Shown here: piece after piece, positions 37,144 to 46,600 of the stretch
Layout of the letters: every line of letters begins with the position of its first letter
How positions within the stretch are numbered: position 1 is the first letter of the stretch
Source: Plasmodium relictum
Taxonomy: Eukaryota; Apicomplexa; Aconoidasida; Haemosporida; Plasmodiidae
Direction of reading: 5' to 3'
NCBI RefSeq assembly: GCF_900005765.1
Contig: NC_041684.1
Coordinates: 124,001-188,000, forward strand
DNA length: 64,000 bases
Program-made: the position numbers and the translations under genes
The notes under the pieces: model-generated
The model's database searches: none
Seen by the model: the letters and a program-made list of their open reading frames with translations, nothing else
Told to the model about the DNA's origin: nothing

Positions 37144-39327
37144 ATGGACGATAATTCAGTATCTAATATTTTAAAACCAATTGATGAAGAAGAAAGAATA
37201 CAATTACAAAACAAATTGAATGAACAAAGATTAGAACTAGAAGAAAAGAAAAAGTATCTAGAAGAATTGAAAAAATCAAATGAAAGAGCAAAAGGTGTAT
37301 CAGAGTTACAATACACTGATGATTATCCAGATCCTGATAAAATGCTAGAGAATTTTTTAGAATCCTTAGAAAAAGATGAAAAAGAAATAGGAGAATTATA
37401 TGAACAACGAAAAGATAAAGATATGAAATATTTAGATAACCATTTAATAAGTAGTAATATTTCAAATGATAAATTTTACAATAACAATAATTCTTTAGAA
37501 GATCAAATGGAACAATCATTTATTTTTAAAAAAAAAACGTCTATAAAAAATTTTAATTTTAAAATTAACAAGTTAAACGAAGCAAGAGTTATAAATGTTC
37601 AACAAAAAGATATAAAACATTTTGATAAATCAATTCAAGTTAACTTAATTGACGAAAAAAATACTACTACTGAAAAGAAAAAAGAAAAGATAACTGCATT
37701 ATCACTAAATAAAGACCATTCAATAAATAAAATTAAAGGAGACAAATTAAATAATAATATAGTAAATGACAAAAAGAGTGTTATATTAAAATTAAAAAAA
37801 AAAAAAAAAAAAAAATCAGTGAAAAAAGAGGACCAGCAACAAAAAGACAAAAAAAAAGAAAATGAAGAAGAAAATGAAGAGAAAATGAGAAAGGAAGACC
37901 GAAAGGAAAACGAATATGAAGATGAAGAAGAAGATGAAGAAGAAGAAGAAGAAGAAGGTGAAGATGAAGATGAAGAAGAAATAAAGAAGGATATAGAAGA
38001 TAAAACAAAGAAAGTAAGTAAATTAAAAATATCAAAAAAAAAATCTTTAGATGAAGAAAAAAAGAAAAATATATTAAATAGTAATAATTTTATTAAATTT
38101 ATTGAAAATACTTCAAAAATAGTAGAAAGAACCTTAGGAGAACAAGAAATGTTTAATACTATATTTGACTTTGTATCAAAAGATTTATCAGAAGAATCAG
38201 AAAGTCTAGAAAAATTAAAATTATTGAACACTTATTATTGTAAAAAATATACAAGTGGAAGACCAATAACAGATGTTAAGACATCACATATATACAGTGA
38301 ATTATTTTTAGCCTCTTATGGAACTTCAGAAACAGCTACTTCAACTGATCCTGATGGATATGTTTTGGTGTGGAATACGAGTATGAACAATAGGCCCGAG
38401 TATGTATTTACTTCTCAACCAGCTGTATGTACAGCTTTATTTAATAAATTTAATCCTCATTTAATAATAGGAGGAACCTATACAGGTAATATTCTTCTTT
38501 GGGATATCAGAGCTAGAGAAAAGCCAGTTCAGAAAACATTACTTTCAGCTAATGGGCATTTGCATCCAATTTACTGTGCAGAAATAATAGGAACTCAAAA
38601 TGCACATAATCTAGTAACTGCTGATACAGATGGAAGATTATGTAACTGGTCATTAAATATGCTTACCTGTCCCTCAGATACAGTAGATTTAAAAAGAGGA
38701 AACAAAGAAGTATCTTGCTGTTGTTTTTCATTTCAAGAAGGAGAAATAAATACTTTATATGGAGGTGCAGAAGATGGCTCTTTATTTCAAGCACAAATAC
38801 ATGGAACTAAAGTAGGAATAACAGAATCTTATAATATTCATAATGGACAATTAACAGCTACTCAATTTCATCCTTTAATTGAGGGAACCAATGATCATAA
38901 TGATCTTTTATTAACAGCTTCAGTAGATTGGACATGTAAATTATTAAGTGTAAAGAATGCAACAAATCCCTTATTTACTTTTGATGCCTTTGAAGATTAT
39001 TTAATGGATATTAAATGGAATCCCGTTCACCCAGGAATTTTTGCAACAAGTAGTAGTAATGGACAAATAAAAGTGTGGAATATCTCTTATGATATAGAAT
39101 GCCCTTACTTTGAAACTAGCATTAATGAAAAATCAACAAACAAAATAGCTTGGTCATGTGAAGGTAAAAAATTAATAGCTGGAAATTCCGATGGGTCCTT
39201 AACTTTATGGAATACTTCAAGTGAAATATATCAACCCAGATCAGAAGATATTGCTAAATTTGAAAATAAAATTGCAAAAATGAAAACAGAATGTATTGCA
39301 ACTGATCATACAGAAATTGAAATTTAA
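37144..39327 (+). CDS. Cytoplasmic dynein intermediate chain
   Basis: A single exon of 727 aa. The intermediate chain is the WD40 scaffold that links dynein heavy chains to the light chains and cargo adaptors. I start at MDDNSVSN; the frame upstream has no ATG. Residues 15-60 form an N-terminal charged helix. Residues of about 158-170 contain DKSIQVN, a likely LC8 light-chain motif. Residues 220-310 are Lys-rich and then strongly acidic. From about 370 a WD40 propeller follows, with SYGTSETATSTDPDGYVLVW, IGGTYTGNILLWD, HPIYCAEIIGTQNAHNLVTA, DTDGRLCNWSL, SVDWTCKLLS and SSNGQIKVWN. The GTQNAHNL block is characteristic of cytoplasmic rather than axonemal intermediate chains. The roadblock light chain gene lies about 6 kb upstream on the other strand. 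Confidence 0.93.
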   Translation: MDDNSVSNILKPIDEEERIQLQNKLNEQRLELEEKKKYLEELKKSNERAKGVSELQYTDDYPDPDKMLENFLESLEKDEKEIGELYEQRKDKDMKYLDNHLISSNISNDKFYNNNNSLEDQMEQSFIFKKKTSIKNFNFKINKLNEARVINVQQKDIKHFDKSIQVNLIDEKNTTTEKKKEKITALSLNKDHSINKIKGDKLNNNIVNDKKSVILKLKKKKKKKSVKKEDQQQKDKKKENEEENEEKMRKEDRKENEYEDEEEDEEEEEEEGEDEDEEEIKKDIEDKTKKVSKLKISKKKSLDEEKKKNILNSNNFIKFIENTSKIVERTLGEQEMFNTIFDFVSKDLSEESESLEKLKLLNTYYCKKYTSGRPITDVKTSHIYSELFLASYGTSETATSTDPDGYVLVWNTSMNNRPEYVFTSQPAVCTALFNKFNPHLIIGGTYTGNILLWDIRAREKPVQKTLLSANGHLHPIYCAEIIGTQNAHNLVTADTDGRLCNWSLNMLTCPSDTVDLKRGNKEVSCCCFSFQEGEINTLYGGAEDGSLFQAQIHGTKVGITESYNIHNGQLTATQFHPLIEGTNDHNDLLLTASVDWTCKLLSVKNATNPLFTFDAFEDYLMDIKWNPVHPGIFATSSSNGQIKVWNISYDIECPYFETSINEKSTNKIAWSCEGKKLIAGNSDGSLTLWNTSSEIYQPRSEDIAKFENKIAKMKTECIATDHTEIEI

Positions 39328-39975
39328 AATGTATATAAACATATGATCGTAATTAGAATGCCAAAATTTTTTTTATTTATTCTTTTCTTTTTTTTGTTAT
39401 ATATATGTGCGTGTGTATTTCTTTTTAATATTAAATTTTTACATTAAATTAATTTTTAGACAAAAGAAGAAATTATAAATATATTTTTATTTATTTTTTT
39501 TTTTTTTTTTTCCAAATTTTTTTATTTCTCTTCTTTTCCAAAAAATACTTCTAAATAAGTAATTATTATTTTCATTATATCCCTTTTATTTCAACTAATT
39601 ATATGTATCTATATACATATTTATATATATTATTCATACTAATTTTTAATTTTTTTTATCCATTTATATTTTTATTGTTTTTACAATAGACTATATCTTC
39701 ATATTACTAAGATGCCTTTTGTTTTCATTTTTTTTTTTTTTTTTTTGTGATTTAATGTTAAACAATTAAAAAAACTTTTTTTATGTGCAAATTAAAAAGA
39801 AATTTTTCATCATTTTTTATGATTTTTTTTTTATTTATTTCTTATTTAACAAAAAAAAAAAAAGTAATAATAAACATACAAGTTAACAAACAAATTTTTA
39901 ATTATTACCGAAAAAGCAAAAAAAAAAAAAAAAATGGTAAAATAATTTTTAAACTTTATATAATTCTTTAAAATA
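39328..39975. other. Convergent intergenic region
   Basis: The 3' flanks of the dynein intermediate chain and NSUN5-like genes. T-rich with no supported gene; the short frames at 39783-39971 (+) and 39846-40067 (-) are low-complexity shadows. Confidence 0.5.
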
Positions 39976-41579
39976 TTATATATTTTTTCGACATATTTTA
40001 GAAATGAATATTCCTCTACATAAATCTTTTTCCGGAAATGTTCTAATACATTTGTTTGAAAAATCATACTTATGATTGTTAGAAAGAAATTTATCTTTTC
40101 CAGCTTTTTTTAAGTAAAAATTGGGATTTTTTTGCAATACTTCTTGTATAACCTGCTCATTTTCTTCTTCAAAAAATGAACAGGTAGAATATATAAAAGT
40201 GCTAGAACCTGTTAGATTAACTAAAGCATGATTTAATATTTTTTTCTGAAATTCAGATAATTTTTTTACTTTATCTTTAAAAATAGAAGGAACTTTGGGG
40301 ATCTTAATTTCTGATATTTTTTCAGGCATATAATCATTACTTTCTTCAATTATATTATCTGACTCATTTATGTTTTGCCATTCAGTAGCATTATTAAATT
40401 TATCTATATTATTTGTGTTTTCATTCCTTTGTTTGTTGATTTTTTTCTTAAAATTATCACTTTTATTATATTTTTCATTTTTGTAATTTTTATTTGAAAA
40501 AGCATTTTCTATATTTTTTTTATATATAAAATCTGGCATTCCACTAGAAGAACATGAAGGATCAATATATACAACATCTATTTTATTTGGAAAATCGTCA
40601 GAACTTAAATTTAGAAAATCACAATTATATATTTTTATTATTAATTCATTATTTTTGTGTTTTATATAATAAATATTGTGTTTTTTATTATTAAAAAAAT
40701 TATATTCATTAAGAATAAATTTTTCACTTTCAATAAAGTGTTCATCTAGATACAAACCATCGTATTCTCCGTTTTTTAAAATTTCATTCAATAAAGTAAA
40801 ACACCTTTTTTTATTTTTTTCTACACATATTAAGTATCCTTTTTTTTTTAAGGAAATAAGACTAAAAATAGCCTTGCTACCTGGAGAGGAGCATATATCA
40901 ACAACAACCATACCCCTTTTTATATTACCTGCTTTTACAACCAAACATGATGTTTTATCAATTATCCTTATTTTATTTTCTCTATAAAAACGACTATCTA
41001 TTAACATTTTTACTTTATTATTAGTAATTTTATACAAATTTCTTATATCTTCGTCTTCTTCAATTTGAATACTTCTCATTAATTCTTCCTTGATGCTGTT
41101 ATCATTTCCATATATTAAAAAATATTTTGATATATTATTTATTTCTAAAATATTATTATTATATGGTTTTTCTCGAGCTTTTTTATAAAAATCTAAAATT
41201 TCTCTTTCTCTTTTTTTAATTTCCCTTTTTAGTTTTCCACCACCATCTATTTTATTTCTATGAACTAATACACTCAAAAGAATTATTCCCAGAAATTTAT
41301 TTTTACATATTTTAGATAAATAAATATTATAAATTTTATTTAATAGATCTAAATCTTCCAACGCTTTATATAATATTGAATACAACTAAAAAAAAATATA
41401 TATTTATGTATTTATATATATATGAACATTTATATAAATGAAAAATAATAATTTTAGATTCTTTATTATTTTACTTTTTTAATTGATTTATCTTCATTTT
41501 CAAGTAAAACATTTTTTATTCCTCCTCCTTGTGAACATCTTGACAACATTTGTGCTGCTTTTCTGTATAGAAATGACAT
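39976..41579 (-). CDS. NSUN5/Rcm1-like rRNA cytosine-C5 methyltransferase
   Basis: Two exons (41475-41579, 39976-41385), 504 aa. NSUN5 and yeast Rcm1 place m5C in 28S/25S rRNA using S-adenosylmethionine. Exon 1 encodes MSFLYRKAAQMLSRC. The methyltransferase fold shows the SAM loop VVDICSSPGSKA (about 195-206) and motif IV DPSCSSSGM (about 310-318), where NSUN5 proteins have PSC rather than the PPC common in other NSUN enzymes. Motif VI is STCSF, whose cysteine (about 437) is the nucleophile position. An Asn/Lys-rich insert of about 90 residues separates motifs IV and VI, as is usual in Plasmodium. The divergent RsfS-like gene starts 441 bp away. NSUN5 versus another NOP2/Sun subtype rests mainly on motif IV and the N-terminal resemblance. 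Confidence 0.85.
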
Positions 41580-42020
41580 TTTTTTTTTCTTTTTTTTTAA
41601 AAGTACAAATTTTATGAAAATCTACATTTTCAGTAAAAATAAAAATATATAACTAAATTTTTCAAACTATTAGATAAAAGATGTTACGTTTTCATTTTAT
41701 TTTTTTGTTTAGTCATTTTAAAAGCATTTAATACTATTTTTTATGATTTTTATTTTTTAAAAAAAGAAAAAAAAAAAGGAAAATATTTTCTCTAAGAATA
41801 TATCGTACAATAAATGAAATTATGAACATAAAACATATTTATGATCAAATTTAAAAAGAAAAAAAAGAAATATTTACTTAAAAAAATATACCTTTTAAAA
41901 ATATATATATTTATATATGTATATATTTGCAAAAAAAAAAAAAAAAAAATATATATTGAGAAATGTTTATTATTAGAAGCATATAATGTTTTAAGAAATT
42001 TTACTTTTTTTTTTTCAAAA
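41580..42020. promoter_or_regulatory. Compact bidirectional promoter region
   Basis: Only 441 bp separate the start codons of the NSUN5-like (-) and RsfS-like (+) genes, the shortest divergent gap in the window, so the two probably share promoter sequence. It contains an A-rich block near 41760-41780 and another at 41930-41950. Confidence 0.5.
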
Positions 42021-43262
42021 ATGCTTAGAAGAAAATTTCCTTTTCTCTTAACAAAAAGATATATTACTGAGCAAAAAATTTTTGATAAATTAAAAAAAAT
42101 TCAAAATATTAATGAATGCGAAAATATTAAAAAAGAGGAAAATGAAAAAATTGAAATAATCAACATTGATGATCAAATCACTGAACATACTAAATTAAAA
42201 AATAAAGAATCTTATGAAAATGAAAAAGATGATGAATTTCATGAGAATATTAAATTTTTTAAGAACATAAATATAAAGGATTTTATTGAAGAAACAATAG
42301 ATTATTATAGCTCAAAGCAGTTTAATGAAAATGAATGGATAAATGAAAAAAAAACACCAAATGAAAAAATAAGTACATCTAAAGATATATATAATACTAA
42401 AAATTGTAGTAAAACAATTTTAAACGAAGACATACAACCAGATAAAATGGAGGAAGACAAATGTATAAACGAAAATTTTTATTATTTAAAAGAACATAAT
42501 AATAAAATAAATGAAAATACGAAAAATGAAAATTTTAAAGATAAATATGAAGGTTTAACTCCAGCACAAAGATTTTTTGAAGAAAATAAAGAAAAGTTAA
42601 TATATGAAAGTTTAAAATTATATAATGAAAAAAAAACGAAATTAAATGATAATGATAATGAGAATGATCATGATTATTATAATTGTACTACTGATCCAAT
42701 TGTAAGACCTAATGAAAATTATTTATTTGATTACGAAAATGATGAAAATGATGATATGAATGAAAACTTAGAATTAGAAAAAGGGATAATGCCCACGATA
42801 GAACAAGTAGTTTGTATATTAAAGCATGAAAAGGTTAAAAATATTAAAGTAATCGATTTAAATAAATGTGGAAGAAGAGATATTGGTATGTTCTTAATTT
42901 TATGTACTGGTCAAACAGCAAAACATAACAAAAAAGTAGGAAAGTTAATAAGCAAAATTCTTATTGATTTAGAAATACCTTATATATCCAATGTAGTATA
43001 TTGTTATTGTAATAAATTTGATGATTGGATAATAAGCCATTGTGGACCCCTGAAAATTCATATAGTCACAAAAGAAATAAGAGATATATATAATATAGAA
43101 AATTTATTTTTATATCCTCATGAACATTTTGATAGCCAACATTTTCCTTCATTTTTTGATTATACTCCAGGTATACCTCCACCTTACTTAGTTAGAAGTA
43201 ACTCTTCATTAGACGCCTATCAAAATGATATATTATACAAAAAATTTATTTCTGATACTTGA
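42021..43262 (+). CDS. RsfS/Iojap (MALSU1-like) ribosome factor, likely mitochondrial
   Basis: A single exon, 413 aa from MLRRKFPFLLTKRYI at 42021. An in-frame ATG at 41841 would add 60 low-complexity residues from leader sequence. The basic, acid-free N-terminus looks like a mitochondrial presequence. The middle is Asn/Glu/Lys-rich. Residues of about 255-385 are an RsfS domain: PTIEQVVCILKHEKVKNIKVIDL, MFLILCTGQTAKHNKKVGKLI, the DDWIISHCGPLKIHIVTKEIR strand-helix unit and IENLFLYP. In bacteria RsfS binds uL14 and blocks subunit joining; the human mitochondrial member MALSU1 assists large-subunit assembly. The C-terminal tail has PGIPPPYLV. Apicoplast location is possible, but no secretory signal is visible. 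Confidence 0.85.
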   Translation: MLRRKFPFLLTKRYITEQKIFDKLKKIQNINECENIKKEENEKIEIINIDDQITEHTKLKNKESYENEKDDEFHENIKFFKNINIKDFIEETIDYYSSKQFNENEWINEKKTPNEKISTSKDIYNTKNCSKTILNEDIQPDKMEEDKCINENFYYLKEHNNKINENTKNENFKDKYEGLTPAQRFFEENKEKLIYESLKLYNEKKTKLNDNDNENDHDYYNCTTDPIVRPNENYLFDYENDENDDMNENLELEKGIMPTIEQVVCILKHEKVKNIKVIDLNKCGRRDIGMFLILCTGQTAKHNKKVGKLISKILIDLEIPYISNVVYCYCNKFDDWIISHCGPLKIHIVTKEIRDIYNIENLFLYPHEHFDSQHFPSFFDYTPGIPPPYLVRSNSSLDAYQNDILYKKFISDT

Positions 43263-43610
43263 TTAATAAAAAAAAAATGGAAAAAAATTAAGTTAGAAGA
43301 TGTATAAAAAAAAAAAAAGAATTAATATAAATCTTATTTGTGTATTTATATGTATTATCTTTCAGAAAAGAATTAAGAAATAATAAAATTATATATTTTT
43401 TATATTTAATGAATAAAATGTTAAGACAAAGAAAAAAAAAAAAAAAAATTATATACGAAAAAAAGGAACATTTTATAAGTATATTTGTGTTATTTATTTT
43501 CCTTAAATAAAAAAAAAAAAAAAGAAAATAAGTTCTTAAATTATAACAATATTTATGTAGTGTTTTAGTTATTTTTTAAATTAAAAACTTTTATTTTAAA
43601 ATTTTTAAAA
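43263..43610. other. Short tandem intergenic region
   Basis: About 350 bp of A-rich DNA between two plus-strand genes. It holds the RsfS-like 3' end and the MYCBPAP-like promoter; nothing else was seen. Confidence 0.5.
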
Positions 43611-46600
43611 ATGGAAGAAATTAAACAACAAAAAAAAATTTTAATTGCGGAAAATTTAAAGGAAAATAAGGAAAAAAGAGTAATAATAAAAAAAAGAAAT
43701 TTTTTAATAGAAATTACTTAGAATAAACAAAAAAATTCTTATATTTTTATATGCATACTATTTAAAATAAATTTTTTATAAATGTTTCAATAAAATGTAC
43801 TACTATAGCATTTTTATTATCAATATTTCAGATTTTAAAAAAATTTGATGAAACAAAATCAAAATGGGATAAGCAGAGCAAACTGATAAAAGAAAAAACA
43901 AAAAAAAAAGAAACTTTAGCAGATCAGGGAGATAAATACAGAGAAAAAAACGAAGTAATAAATATATATATATGAATGTAATACGTTGTTAGAATATTTT
44001 ATTTTAACATTTCATCTTTTATATTGATACAGAATTTTTTTTTTTTTTTTTTTTTTTTGATATAAACTATTAGTTAAATATTTTAATTGATTACTTAAAT
44101 AAAGAAGAAAAAAAAAAAAATAATTGGACAGAAAATTTAAGATATGGATGTGAGAAAATAAAATTTAAGGAATCAGTTATAAAAATAGATTTAAATAACA
44201 AAATATCAAAGAATAATAAAAAGTTATTTGATAAAGTATTTGAAAAGAACGATGGAAAAAAAGAATTAAACCAAGAATATTATAAAAAAAATAAGGATAT
44301 AAAAAAAGAAGAAAATGAAAAAATAATTATTGAAAAAATCAAAAATAATTTAGAATTTGTTTTATCAAATTTTGCAATACCTTTAGATAATAGTTTCTGT
44401 ATCAAAGGTGATAAGATAGAAATAAACAAATTATGTGAAGAAAATAATCTTCAAATAAATGAAGAAAAGCAATTAACAGATAACGAAATTAATGATAAAA
44501 AAGAAGTAACACATATTAAGTATGATAATTTAAATATTGATAATGTTGATAACATACCAAATAACAAGGAATACTTAAAAGTAAGTTGTTCTGTTATAGA
44601 AATTAAAAATTTCGGAACAGAAGTTATCAACAAATGTATTACTTTAACAAATTGTTCTTCAAGTATAATTATTTATCAAATTACTTTTAAAAAAAATATA
44701 AAATTAAAAAATGAAGTCATACACTTAAAAGATGCGATATATTTTGATAATGAAAAAAATTATAATATTTTTATTTCTCCTAATACTGGATATATAAATC
44801 CTAAAGAAAAAATAAAAATAAACTTTTCTTTTATTTTTTACTATTTTGTAAATAGTTTTGGTTGTTTTACTATAAAGTATTTGTGTAATAATAAAATTTT
44901 CAAAAAATATATTTTCCTGGACGTTAATTCTTTCTATAATATTACTGAATTAAAAAAAAAAATTAAAAAAAAAATTCAGATTGAAAATTATAATAAAGAT
45001 GAAGCAAATTTAAAAAATCCTATAGAGGGTTTAGATATAAGAAAATTATGTAAAACTATTAATTTTATAAATTTTAATTATCATTTAAATTTAAATGAAA
45101 GAAATATTATTTATTTTTTTAAAATAATAGAGGAAATTAATTATAATTTTTTTACAAAATTAAAATGTTTGATAAAAGAAGAAATAACTGATTACTCAGA
45201 TAAAAATTGTAATAATAATAATGAGAAAATAAAAAATAAATCTAGTGATGATATTGAAGAAAATAATGCTAGCAACTTAAAAAGAACTGAAAAAAATTTA
45301 CATGATAATAATGTTTTTTTTCAAAATAAATCAGAAGTAATACTTGTCTGTGAGAAGCATAACTATTTTAGGAAAAATAAAAAACATTTTAATTTAAAAA
45401 ATTGCTTGAACAGTTTTTTTATTTATATGAAGTTTAAGTTATCTTTTTTTTTTAATAATTATTCATCATGTTATGATTTGAATTTTTTTAAAAGTCATTT
45501 TCTTATGGATAAATCAACTTTCCTGTTCAATCACTTAAATTTAAATACACTTATAAATAATATGAAGAAAACTTATTATAAAGAAGATGAGAAAAAAATA
45601 GAATTATATGATAAAGAGGAATTTAAAAAATTTGACAAGCCTGGAATTGAAAGTATCTATAATTTCTTCATTAACATATATGAAAAAATTAATTATAAAA
45701 AGGAAAATTTTTTTCACATATTTACTTTAAATATTCATGAATATATAACAGAATTAATCAATTCTTATAAAAATTTAAAAAAAAATTATAAAATTAGTAA
45801 AAATGTTATATTCTTAAAAAAAGAAATTTGCAATAAGCAAGTATTTCAAAATTTAAAAGATAATGACATTAATCAAAAAAAAAATAAAGTTAGTAAAATA
45901 GAAGAAAAAGAATTTCATGATTTTTTAGTTAGCATTAGGAATAATTATCATATCAATATGTTACATATATTTCCTAATATAATTATTAATAATTATCTTA
46001 ATTTTTTTATAAATTTTGTATATTTACAAAATAAATTAAATATTTCTCCTACCTTTTATTTTTTTTATTATTTTCAAATTTTGAATTTTATCAAGAACTT
46101 ATTTATAAAAAAAAAAAATACATTTTATAAGGGTACAGAGCAAAACGTTATTATAGAAATAAATAATAAATTATTATTTGAAATTCTTACATATATATAC
46201 ACCATTTATAAAAATAAAGAAAATAATAATAAAATTAATGAAATAAAGGAAAGTGTTGTTTTTTTATTTTCTTCAATTTTTTTATATGTAAGACAAAATA
46301 TAAAAAATTTATATATATTTTTTGACGCTCATAATTTTTACAATATTATAAATCAAGAGAAAAATAACTTATTTCAGGAAGAATTTTGTAAAAATGTTTT
46401 CTTTCTATTCCTTTTTCCCTATTTAAGAAATTTTATTTCTCAAATTTCAAATTTCAAATATGAATTATATTTCTTAAAGAATTATGATGATATAATGCAA
46501 TTTTGTGAAAACTATATATGCAATGAAAAATTTGAAAAAGAAGAAAGAGGAGAAAAAGAAGAGAAAGAAGAAAAAGTAGAAAAAGAAGAAAAAGAAGAGA

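Noticed and set aside
41841-42020. Upstream ATG for the RsfS-like protein
   Set aside because: It would add 60 residues of Lys/Ile repeats from leader sequence before a good mitochondrial-type start at 42021.
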